A stretch of DNA of 64,000 nt from Candidatus Anaerobiospirillum pullicola. Its GTDB lineage: Bacteria; Pseudomonadota; Gammaproteobacteria; Enterobacterales; Succinivibrionaceae. Shown here one piece after another: positions 19,308-30,728 of the stretch. The position numbers and the translations under genes were made by a program. The stretch is taken from positions 37,783-101,782 of the forward strand of contig JAHLFE010000044.1 of the NCBI GenBank assembly GCA_018884035.1, given 5' to 3'. The notes below the pieces were generated by a model, which ran no database searches, was not told where the DNA came from, and was given only the letters and a program-made list of their open reading frames with translations. Numbering within the stretch: the first letter of the stretch is position 1; the number at the start of each line of letters is the position of its first letter.

Positions 19308-19618
19308 TCTGTCTTGGTAATGGCCTTTTTGCTATAATAGAGGCTGTCAAAAGGGGGAAATTAGCCCTCTACCGGCCCGCACGGTGAGTACGATTTTTTG
19401 TTCAGTGAGACAGCCGCACCCAGCGGGGTACAGACTGCGCTTAGCGCGGTGTGACAGGGTGGAGTCATAAGGGGCCAGCGTTAGCTGGTCTGCATGCTGC
19501 GGCAGTAATGCTGTGGCTCTGCGGTCAAAGCCAACCAGCTTTTAGGGTAATACGCGTAAGCGTGATACTCTGAGCCGTTTTCCGCAAGGATAAGCAGACT
19601 CGCAAAGGAGGGAAGGCG

Positions 19619-20083
19619 ATGAAAGAAGTGCAGATCTTTACTGATGGCTCTTGCTTGCGCAATCCAGGTCCTGGCGGTTATGCCGCTATTCTGAAATATC
19701 AGGAGCATGAACTGGAGTTAAGCCAAGGCTATAGCATGACGACCAACAACCGCATGGAACTCATGGCAGTGATTGCGGCCTTAAGTCGTTTGACTGAGCC
19801 TTGTGCCGTCACCTTGACGAGTGACAGTATGTACGTCAAGAGCGGCATTAACTCGTGGATTCATACGTGGAAAAGCAACGGTTGGTTAACAGCTGCCAAG
19901 CAGCCAGTGAAAAATGAAGACCTGTGGCGCTTACTAGACTTACTCTGTGCGCGTCATCAGATCAACTGGCGCTGGGTCAAGGGCCACTCTGGACATGCAG
20001 AGAATGAGCGCTGCGATACCTTAGCACGCAACGCGGCCCAAGGCCTAAGTGGTGAGCTGCTTTTGCAAGATAATCGGTGGTAA
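19619..20083 (+). CDS. rnhA: Ribonuclease HI
   Basis: '[24 protein letters not shown]...[16 protein letters not shown]...[20 protein letters not shown]'. Confidence 0.97.
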   Translation: MKEVQIFTDGSCLRNPGPGGYAAILKYQEHELELSQGYSMTTNNRMELMAVIAALSRLTEPCAVTLTSDSMYVKSGINSWIHTWKSNGWLTAAKQPVKNEDLWRLLDLLCARHQINWRWVKGHSGHAENERCDTLARNAAQGLSGELLLQDNRW

Positions 20084-20954
20084 GTGCGTACAAGAAAGAA
20101 GGCGACGCACGATGCCCTGTGTACTGTCCCGTAGGAAGTACAGACAAGTGAACCCTATACTTGTCGCTACGGTGATCCTTCCCCTAATTACTGCCAAAGG
20201 TGCAGGCTTACAAAGAAAAGAGCTGTCCTCTGGCAACCTCTCGCGCATGAGGCGCGTTTTCTTTCCTAATGCCGCGCAGCAAGGATGTGCGCGGGACTGC
20301 CGCCAAGCTTTATGGGTAAACAACAAACCTAAGGCACTAGCGCGGTAGCGGCTGGGCTTTTGTTTTTGCTGTCGCAAGCTTTACGTGTGGCAACGAGGGG
20401 CTTAAGACATTCTTTAGACAGGGCACGGCCAAAAAAGTTTCGTCGGCATTTGGCTTTGAGCGTTTTTGTGCACCAAGGCCTGACATAAGCTCTTAGTGCT
20501 TATGAAGGTTGCAGTCCGCGAGGACTTAAAAGCGCAAGCGAACGCCAAAGTACATCCTGACGGTGGAGACGCTGCACCAAGACTCCGTAAGACGGTAAGA
20601 CACGGCAAAAGCTACTCTCTTTGGTGTCCCAAGGAAGCTCAAGCTAGAAAAGCCGTCAGGGCGCGTAAGCGCTTGCCTTACAGCAGTGGCTGTTGGGGTA
20701 GGGGGTTTTTGGTTTTTTCCTTTGCTGCAAACGATTACGAAAGCACGCAACTCTGACGCTATCTCTTGCTGTAAGAGCGCAGAGACAAGGACTGGCAGCG
20801 TAAGCACATCTCCTCTGAAGTAGGTGCTCCCATACATAGCTTACATCCCCGCCACCAACAACAGTTGGTGGTACAAGCATCTTTCACCTGATGGTGGGTG
20901 CAGGGCAGGGCAGGTGCTGCGATTGATTGCTGGCCGCAGGCCGTTTGTTGTGGA

Positions 20955-22112
20955 ATGATTAAGAGAACATTTGTAGTTTTTCTCAGTACTTTACTGCTGG
21001 TGTTAGGTCTGGTTGGTTGCTCTAGTGAAAACTCGGGGCAGAAGCTGGCGCTGTCATCGACGGTAACAGCGGCTACGGACGCACAGGATAGTACTGAGGA
21101 CAGCGTGCAGCAGGTTGATACTTTAACCTCTGCGCAAGCTGCCGCAACCACAGAGAGCTCAGAGACCACTGCACAGAATACTGCTGCTGTTGACGGCATG
21201 AGTGGCGCTGCTGCCCTTAACCCAGAGGCACAGGCTCGTCCGCAGAAGCTTAAGGAGTATGGCTCCTTATGGCAGAGCGACTTGTTTGCTGACAGTCGTT
21301 TCCAGCTCAACATTAAGCTTACCCCTTCGGAAAAGAAGGAGGCCAAGATCTTAGCGCGTTCCTTTGAGAGTCATATGGAGCGTGCTAAGCCATTTATGCA
21401 CTACCTGCTCACGGAGCTTAAGGCCCGCAACCTCCCAGTGGAGTTAGCTGCTATTCCTCTGGTAGAAAGTGGCTTTGACTTACGTGCGCGTTCGCATGCT
21501 GGTGCTCATGGCCCATGGCAGTTTACCCGTCAGACGGGTAAGAGCTTTGGCTTAGAGGTGAGCTCCAACTACGACGAGTTCTATGACTTTGTCGCCTCGA
21601 CGCAAGCTTCGCTTGACTACTTAACCCACCTGCACAAGGAGCTGAAGCGCTGGGACTTTGCCCTGATTGCTTACAACCAAGGTGAGTTTGGGGTAAAGCG
21701 TGTGATTCGTCGTGCTAAGGCCGCTGGTATTACGGACTTAAGTGTCGACAAGTTAAGCTTTTCGCGCATGGGCCGTCTGTACTTAAAGCGCGTGCGTGCT
21801 TATGCTGACATTATGCATCACCCAGAGAAGTATGGTGTGGAGCACCCTGAGATTGAAGACCGCGAGGTCTTTAAGCAGGTACAGGTTGCCGGTCGCGTGA
21901 ACTCGATGAAGAAGGTAGCAGAGCTGTCAGGTGCTGACTTACAGCTGTTAAAGACCTTAAATGCGGGCTACTTAAGCGACAGGCTGGTGAGCAAGAAGCA
22001 GCGTAGCATCTTAGTGCCAGTGGAGAATGTGGCGGCTTTGGAAAAGGCCTTAGGCATTAGAGCAGAGGTGCCATTTAGTGGCGAGGGCGTGGCAGCATTA
22101 GCTACGCGCTAA
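20955..22112 (+). CDS. mltD: MltD-like membrane-bound lytic murein transglycosylase (lipoprotein)
   Basis: Lipobox 'LLLVLGLVGCSS' and SLT domain 'ELAAIPLVESGFDLRARSHAGAHGPWQF...IAYNQGEFGV'. mltD-rnhA-dnaQ synteny. Confidence 0.9.
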   Translation: MIKRTFVVFLSTLLLVLGLVGCSSENSGQKLALSSTVTAATDAQDSTEDSVQQVDTLTSAQAAATTESSETTAQNTAAVDGMSGAAALNPEAQARPQKLKEYGSLWQSDLFADSRFQLNIKLTPSEKKEAKILARSFESHMERAKPFMHYLLTELKARNLPVELAAIPLVESGFDLRARSHAGAHGPWQFTRQTGKSFGLEVSSNYDEFYDFVASTQASLDYLTHLHKELKRWDFALIAYNQGEFGVKRVIRRAKAAGITDLSVDKLSFSRMGRLYLKRVRAYADIMHHPEKYGVEHPEIEDREVFKQVQVAGRVNSMKKVAELSGADLQLLKTLNAGYLSDRLVSKKQRSILVPVENVAALEKALGIRAEVPFSGEGVAALATR

Positions 22113-22179
22113 CGCTCAAACCTCTAGGCACAAGAGTGCTGTCTGCTAAGCTTCCTGCGCTCAAGCTCTGGTAGAGGAC

Positions 22180-22231
22180 AAAAGCATTGCTGGGGCGGTG
22201 GCAACACCGCTTGAGCAGTGCTTTTGTTGTT
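22180..22231 (+). terminator. Putative intrinsic terminator downstream of mltD
   Basis: CAAAAGCATTGCT...AGCAGTGCTTTTG inverted repeat followed by T-rich sequence. Confidence 0.65.
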
Positions 22232-22382
22232 TTTGGGCGGGATAAAGTGCGCGTATGGTGCGGGAAGTGTGGGCGGGTCTGAGCGCTGATGACCAAGGGA
22301 CTGACTGCCACGGCGCTGACTGCGCTTAGAGCAGGTGGGAACGGCTTATAATGGCTGTAAAGCTTTTTGCAGAGGAGGCGGT

Positions 22383-22781
22383 ATGTACAAGCGTGAATTT
22401 ACCCCTGAGCGCATCGAGTCCTTAAAGCCTCAGGAGATCTTTGTCTTTGGCTCCAATTTAGGCGGTTATCATGGTGGTGGCGCAGCGGCCATTGCTTTGC
22501 GTAAGTTTGGGGCTATCTGGGGGCAGGGCGTCGGTCTGCAAGGCCAGAGCTACGCCATTCCGACCATGCAGGGTGGTGTTGAGACCATTAAGCCTTATGT
22601 TGACGAGTTTATCGCCTTTGCCACAGAGCATCCGGAGCTTAAGTTTTATGTGACACGTATTGGCTGTGGCATTGCGGGCTTTAGGGATGAGGAGATTGCC
22701 CCGCTGTTTGCGGCGGCGCTGGAGAGGCCGCAGGTGATTTTGCCAGAGAGTTTTGTGCAGCTGCTGGAACAGAACAAGTAA
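22383..22781 (+). CDS. A1S_2505-like conserved protein
   Basis: 'EIFVFGSNLGGYHGGGAAAIALRKFGAIWGQGVGLQGQSYAIPT' motif. ATG preceded by 'agaggaggcgg'. Confidence 0.7.
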   Translation: MYKREFTPERIESLKPQEIFVFGSNLGGYHGGGAAAIALRKFGAIWGQGVGLQGQSYAIPTMQGGVETIKPYVDEFIAFATEHPELKFYVTRIGCGIAGFRDEEIAPLFAAALERPQVILPESFVQLLEQNK

Positions 22782-23045
22782 GGCGGCCAGTAAAGCCCGC
22801 AAGAGCAAGCGCAAGAGCAAGCATTGTCGGGGCTGCAAAATGCGCAAGGAGCAACAACAGCAAAGAGGAGGGCTCTGCTCGCTGTCTGTAGGTGAGAGCG
22901 CATATCTCAAAGGATTGGCACATATGCATGCCATAACGCTCTCAACCGACCAACCAATCAACTACTCTTGATGTCAGCAGCAGAGCAGAGTAGCATCAGA
23001 GTGTACTCCCAAGAGCACTCTGGATTCCTTGCCCGTAGTCAGCGT

Positions 23046-24119
23046 TTAGTAGATGAGCTTCTGGTGCGTGTAACTGCTGCTCACACTGTCTGTAGGCGGA
23101 GGCGTAGGCGTGCTCTTAAACTTTGCAGACATAGTGCTGTCTGCCTCTTTGGCCGTAAGTGCCGAAAGGAGTTTGCTGTCGAGTTTCAGCTGCTTGGTAC
23201 CAATGTCCCGTAAGGCGGCACACAGCTCCTCAAGCGCGATCTTTTGCTCAATGTTTTTGCGCACAAAGAGGCTTAGCGGACGACGCAGTGGCTGACCATT
23301 TTTGGTGAGCGTAAAGCGGTTGAGCTTAGTGTGCGTGGTATTGTCACCACGCATCAGGCTGCGATCAAAGATTAAGGCCGCACCCGTGCTCTGAGCTATT
23401 GCACGGCGCCCCTCACTTAAAGTGCTCACCGCATGTATAGGGCAAGTAAAGCCCAGCAGCTGTGTCAGCTGCCGCCGCTCCTCATTAAACTGGCTGACCT
23501 CAGTGATGATGTAGATCTCAAGCTGCCGCTCCTTGATGGTAGCTACGTCCAGCTTGCGCTTGTTTTTACCCTTGTAAGGGACATCCAGAGCCCGTGGTAG
23601 CTCACATTGCAGCTTCGGGGAAAAGAGCGCAAATTTGCCTAAGGTCTCGCTCTCGCCTAAGCGCGTGCTGTCAGAGATAAAGGCGTTTATGATGCCGTTA
23701 CTAAAGTTCTCGTAGAGCTCGTCAGGCGTGCCGTAGGCAAAGCTAACCTCACAGCCTGCCGAGTAGAAAATGATGCGCTTCAGGGCCTCATTCAGGGCCT
23801 CGGTCTTGTCCATGGAGGAGAGCAGACCTAAGCGCAGATTGAAGTTTTGGTTGTGGTGTACCCGCTGCACATGCGCAAAGAGATCATCAATTTGCAGGAG
23901 CAGGGGCTTTATACGGTGGTATAAGAGAGTACCGGCAGGAGTGAGGGTAAAGGAGCGGCCATGGCGGGCAAAGATCTTGATCTCGATGGCTTGCTCAAGA
24001 TTTTTCATTTGCTGGGAGAGCGCAGACTGAGAGATAAAGCATTGCTCAGCAGCCGTGGTAAAGCTGTGTTTATCAGCTATGGTCACAAAGTTCTGGAGAT
24101 GCTTTAATTCCATAGACAA
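23046..24119 (-). CDS. LysR-family transcriptional regulator
   Basis: N-terminal HTH 'LKHLQNFVTIADKHSFTTAAEQCFISQSALSQQMKNLEQAIEIKIFARHGRSFTLTPAG'. Confidence 0.93.
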   Translation of the reverse strand: MSMELKHLQNFVTIADKHSFTTAAEQCFISQSALSQQMKNLEQAIEIKIFARHGRSFTLTPAGTLLYHRIKPLLLQIDDLFAHVQRVHHNQNFNLRLGLLSSMDKTEALNEALKRIIFYSAGCEVSFAYGTPDELYENFSNGIINAFISDSTRLGESETLGKFALFSPKLQCELPRALDVPYKGKNKRKLDVATIKERQLEIYIITEVSQFNEERRQLTQLLGFTCPIHAVSTLSEGRRAIAQSTGAALIFDRSLMRGDNTTHTKLNRFTLTKNGQPLRRPLSLFVRKNIEQKIALEELCAALRDIGTKQLKLDSKLLSALTAKEADSTMSAKFKSTPTPPPTDSVSSSYTHQKLIY

Positions 24120-24435
24120 TCTGCGCGGTGCAGCCCTGTAGTTGTAGTTGTAGTTGTGGCAGCCGCACAGCCTCTGCTGCTGTGCTCTAAGAGCAAATGG
24201 GACGTAGCGCAGCTCACTGCTCTTAAGGCCAAGACTAAGGTCATAACCTCAAGGCAGGTGTGAGTGGTGAGGGGTAATGGAGTGACCACGACCTGTTGAG
24301 CGTGACTAAAGCCCACATCTTAAAGAGTGAGGTCTATAACCTGAAGAGCAGCACGCGCCTAAAGCCCCCTGAAAGTGACTTTTTACAGGGGACTCTTGTG
24401 GATAGTGGTGATTTAGTGCTGGCAGCGCTTTGTCC

Positions 24436-27003
<2,568 letters not shown>

Positions 27004-27067
27004 CTATGGCTGTGCTGTACTGATCGCAAGTTGCAGGGGGCGCATTGACCCCAATGGTATTTGGCTC

Positions 27068-27166
27068 TGACAAAGCGTTTGGCAATGTGTGTGATGTGAA
27101 GTATGAGCTGTGCCACGGCTTAAAAGCAGGCTTAGAAGCAGTGGTCGTTGGCTAAACGCTTTGTCA
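27068..27166. repeat. 13-bp perfect inverted repeat (TGACAAAGCGTTT / AAACGCTTTGTCA) spanning about 100 bp upstream of ligA
   Basis: Arms 27068-27080 and 27154-27166, read directly. Confidence 0.9.
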
Positions 27167-27986
27167 GCTCTATGTGTGTATTATACTCTACTTTATAGAA
27201 GCATTTCCCAAAAATTAATGATAATTTATTGATGTAAGACGCATGGGGCAAAAGAGGAAAGTGGGGGCAGGTGGGTACGGTTGCATGGAGCGGAGAGGAC
27301 TTTGAGCGCAAATGAAGAGTGCTAAAAAGTGCAGTGCAGTGCGGGCACAAGTCGTCTGCTAGCTGATAGGTTATGGGCATGTGGTGCTGTAGAGGTTAGA
27401 AGAGCGCAGCCATAAGGCAAAAGGCAGATGCTGAGGCAGCGGCTGTGGCTAAACTTAGTGACCGGTGCATTCGACTACCACCTTAGAGGCAGTTGGTTGC
27501 TCATCACCACCTATGACATTGTGCTTTCTGCCCTGTTGACGCCTCTTGTAAGGCCAAACTACCCCAGATAGCTTGCGCGTAACGGCAGTGATCACGTCAA
27601 GAAGCTGCTTTGGGGCGTTGTTTACTCCAACAGGGCAGCGATCGTACAAAACGCCACTGAGAGAGGCAAACAGCTGCTCTTTGGTGGTATGCAGCCAAAG
27701 CCAGCTGGGCAGAGGGAGAGGGGACTTATAAGCACTATAGCAAGCAACACCTGAGCTCCTTGAGCTTCTTCACCACCTGCAAGCCTTTAGCTCTGCTGGA
27801 AGCTGCCAGCAGCAGCAGCAGCAGCTGCTGCTGTTGCTAATGTAGAAGCACCGCTTAGGATAGGAGTGGATACCGCGAGCGCAATCATTACTCGTAACGC
27901 TACCTCAAGGACACAGAGCACCATGTCTCCGTCCCCATGTAGCAGAGACTGCTCTTAAGCAAGTGTCGTAAGATGCGATGCTGCCC

Positions 27987-28958
27987 TTACTGCTGCTGCC
28001 CTGCTGGAATGTTATCGTAGTTTTGCAGCTCTAAAGCCAGAGCATTGAGCTCGTCGGCGCCAATGATGCGGCGCTGCTGATCCTCCATATGACCACCCAA
28101 CTGCTTAATAAAGATCTCGGTGGCCATTCGCAGGGCATTGAAGTAGGCAAAGGCCTTACCCCGCTCAGGCAGCGTCATGTACAGAGCAATAGCTGAGGTC
28201 TGGTAGCCATGCATGTTCTCAGGGAAGTAGAACGGTGGCTCCATGGAGCAGATGCGGAAGACCTCGTTGGTCTTTTCACGGGCGTTTTCGTAGACGAAGT
28301 AGATCTTGAGGTTGTCCTTGATAAAGCCCTGAATAAAGCCGTAGTGGTTGCACAGCTCCTCAATATCCTCACCTAAGTAAGGCTTGTCCTTATCAGCCGC
28401 AATGATGATCTCATAGACCTCACGGTGTGGCATGTTATCAGCGTTGCTTGCTGCAGAGTTGGTCTCATTGCTATAGGCATCGGCACTAAGCGTCGTCGTG
28501 TCAGACGGCGTTGCCACTGTAGTTGGTGCGCCCTGACCGGCCATAGCAGCAGGAGTGGCAGCGGTAGTGGCGTGCGCTGGAGCATTACCCGCTTCATGAC
28601 GCAAGCCATGAGTCTGGGGGTTAACGCTAATCGAAGCGTTACTGCTTAAGTCAGCAAAGCCATCATCAAAGTCATGAGGCAGAGTGGCGCGCGCATGGCG
28701 GGCACTTTTGGCCGCTGGAGCCGCTTCGCTCTCGGCTTGTTCTTCGGCGTGAGCGTGTGGGGTTAAGGAATCTGGGGTAACGATGCGCACCTTACCAATT
28801 TGATTTGAGCGAGAGAGCTCTTGGTCGCGCTGGTCGTTTTTCTTGAGACGGCGGTTTTGCGGCTTATTGGAAAACCAGAGTCCATGGACGATAAAGACGA
28901 GGATGCAGATTGCACCAACGATCAGCACAATGGAACTGGGATCGGAAAAAGAGGACAT
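27987..28958 (-). CDS. zipA: Cell division protein ZipA
   Basis: N-terminal TM, charged/low-complexity linker, C-terminal ZipA domain ('PFYFPENMHGYQTSAIALYMTLPERGKAFAYFNALRMATEIFIKQLGGHMEDQQRR'). zipA-ligA and cysZ synteny. Confidence 0.88.
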   Translation of the reverse strand: MSSFSDPSSIVLIVGAICILVFIVHGLWFSNKPQNRRLKKNDQRDQELSRSNQIGKVRIVTPDSLTPHAHAEEQAESEAAPAAKSARHARATLPHDFDDGFADLSSNASISVNPQTHGLRHEAGNAPAHATTAATPAAMAGQGAPTTVATPSDTTTLSADAYSNETNSAASNADNMPHREVYEIIIAADKDKPYLGEDIEELCNHYGFIQGFIKDNLKIYFVYENAREKTNEVFRICSMEPPFYFPENMHGYQTSAIALYMTLPERGKAFAYFNALRMATEIFIKQLGGHMEDQQRRIIGADELNALALELQNYDNIPAGQQQ

Positions 28959-29517
28959 GGCAGGTGATCTCAAAGGCCGCTGGTGCGGTCAGTTCTCTTT
29001 GCGTGTCTCTTTGCATGTCTCTTTTCCTGCACACAGAGCACACAGGCAGGGCTGGGGACCTCAGGGGACGGAGTGTCAGACGAGGAATCGCAGTAGCTTG
29101 TGAGGTGTGCAAAAGAGAAACAAAACAAGGACGAAACAGAAGCTTTGTGGGGTGGAACCGCAGCCGTGCTTAGAGCTAAAACTGTAAGCTTGCTGGTGGC
29201 GTCGACACCAAGGGCAGCTAAGACTTGTTGCGGGTCTTAGTTGATGGCGAAAATTATACTCAAAGCCCCCATAAAGTCGCAATTGAGCACGGTAGACATA
29301 AGCTTAGAGGAAGTGGTGACGGTCAAGAGACAATGCTGCTCAAGGGGGGATTTTGGTTTTTGTCTGCTGGGGTTTGCGGTATGATGAGAGCTAGTTTTTG
29401 CTCTTTACGCCGCGCGTCATAGCGCCCACCGTAAGGGGCTCCCAGCGCCGCGCCGTGCGGCGCAGCGCAGCGAAAGGCGCGCCTTTCTTGTTTTATCCAT
29501 CGCTCTTGGCCTTAAGC

Positions 29518-30300
29518 ATGATCAAAGACAGTTCTAACCAAGAAATCTCAATCTGGAATATGGTTGGCTACCTCGGATCCGGCCTGCAATTAGCCCTCTC
29601 CAAAGAGTGCCGCTTATATGTGGTCATACCAATCATTATCAACTTTTTGGTGCTGGCCATTGGTGGCTATCTGGTTGTTCAGACCATTTCGGGCTTTTTA
29701 CAGCAGTACCTTGATCTGCTGCCAGAGTGGCTTAACTTCTTAAGCTACGTGCTGTGGATCTTTTTAGCCCTGACCATGGGCTTTGTCTTTTGCTACATCT
29801 TCTCCACGGTTGCGACCATTATTGCCTCACCTTTTTACGGCATGCTGGCCGAGAAAGCCGAGGGCGTGATTCGTGGGGCGCCATTTGCTGCGGGCAGTGA
29901 TGACGGCTTTGCCGCTGTCATCAAGGACGTACCACGTGTGATTAAGCGTGAGCTACGCAAGATGGCTTACTACCTGCCACGCGTGATTGTCTGCCTGATC
30001 ATTTCCTTTATTCCTGTCATTAATGTCATTTCCCCTATCTTATGGTTCTTACTGGCGGCGTGGATGATGTGCATTCAGTACGTCGACTACCCATACGACA
30101 ACCACAAGATCTCATTTGATGACATGAAGAAGGACTTGCAGAACCAGCGCTTAGCTTCGTTTGTGATGGGGGCGGTGATTTCGCTGGCGATGACGGTGCC
30201 TATTTTGAACTTGGTGATTCCACCAGCAGCGGTGTGCGCTGGCACTAAGTACTATGTCGAGATGCAAAAGCGCTATACCATTGATGTGGCGCTGCGCTAA
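29518..30300 (+). CDS. cysZ: CysZ/EI24-family sulfate transporter
   Basis: 'MVGYLGSGLQLALSKECRLYVVIPIIINFLVLAIGGYLV...IASPFYGMLAEKAEG'. Divergent from zipA. Confidence 0.9.
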   Translation: MIKDSSNQEISIWNMVGYLGSGLQLALSKECRLYVVIPIIINFLVLAIGGYLVVQTISGFLQQYLDLLPEWLNFLSYVLWIFLALTMGFVFCYIFSTVATIIASPFYGMLAEKAEGVIRGAPFAAGSDDGFAAVIKDVPRVIKRELRKMAYYLPRVIVCLIISFIPVINVISPILWFLLAAWMMCIQYVDYPYDNHKISFDDMKKDLQNQRLASFVMGAVISLAMTVPILNLVIPPAAVCAGTKYYVEMQKRYTIDVALR

Positions 30301-30343
30301 GAAACGCTAAAAGCTACGGCAGTTATAGCCACAACCACAGAGC

Positions 30344-30505
30344 TAAGAAATGAGTGATCGAATAAATGACGGAGAAAGGGATGAGTGATGGAAACGTCAC
30401 CAACCGTAAGATGAATGGTGCAGGTGAGCCTAATCCTATCTTAAGAGGGGGCACCATGCTTATCCTAAAGTCCGTCATCTGTTAGGTCAGTCGTTCCTAA
30501 GACAA
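30344..30505 (+). repeat. Dispersed repeat family 3, copy A (between cysZ and the EI homologue)
   Basis: Matches the reverse complement of 52675..52818 (shared 'atgagtgatc.aataa.tgacgg', 'aagatgaa.ggtgcagg.gag.ct.a.cctatcttaag'). Confidence 0.85.
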
Positions 30506-30728
30506 CAGTGCTAATACTGCTGGCCGCTTTCCTTACGGGAATTTCTCCCTACAGGAATCGCTCAAGCTGCCAGCAAGGCTCAAAGCAGGCGTTACACTTC
30601 GCCGCTGTCGGCGGCGTGATCTTTGCGCTGTGGGCGTGGTGACAACAGGTGCTGCTAAGCGTGTAGGGCGAGGCTTTGCGAGGATAGGCTTGACTAGCCA
30701 AGTCTAGGATAGGGCCGAGGAGGATGTA

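Noticed and set aside
19333-19618. Possible riboswitch or 6S/RNase P RNA upstream of rnhA
   Set aside because: Has a good -10 and small hairpins (CCAGC-GTTA-GCTGG), but I could not match conserved cores of known RNAs; treated only as leader sequence.
20496-20756. 86-aa + strand ORF (MLMKVAVREDLKAQANAKVHPDGG...)
   Set aside because: No clear ribosome-binding site or family; overlaps the opposite-strand barrel-like frame, so at most one could be real.
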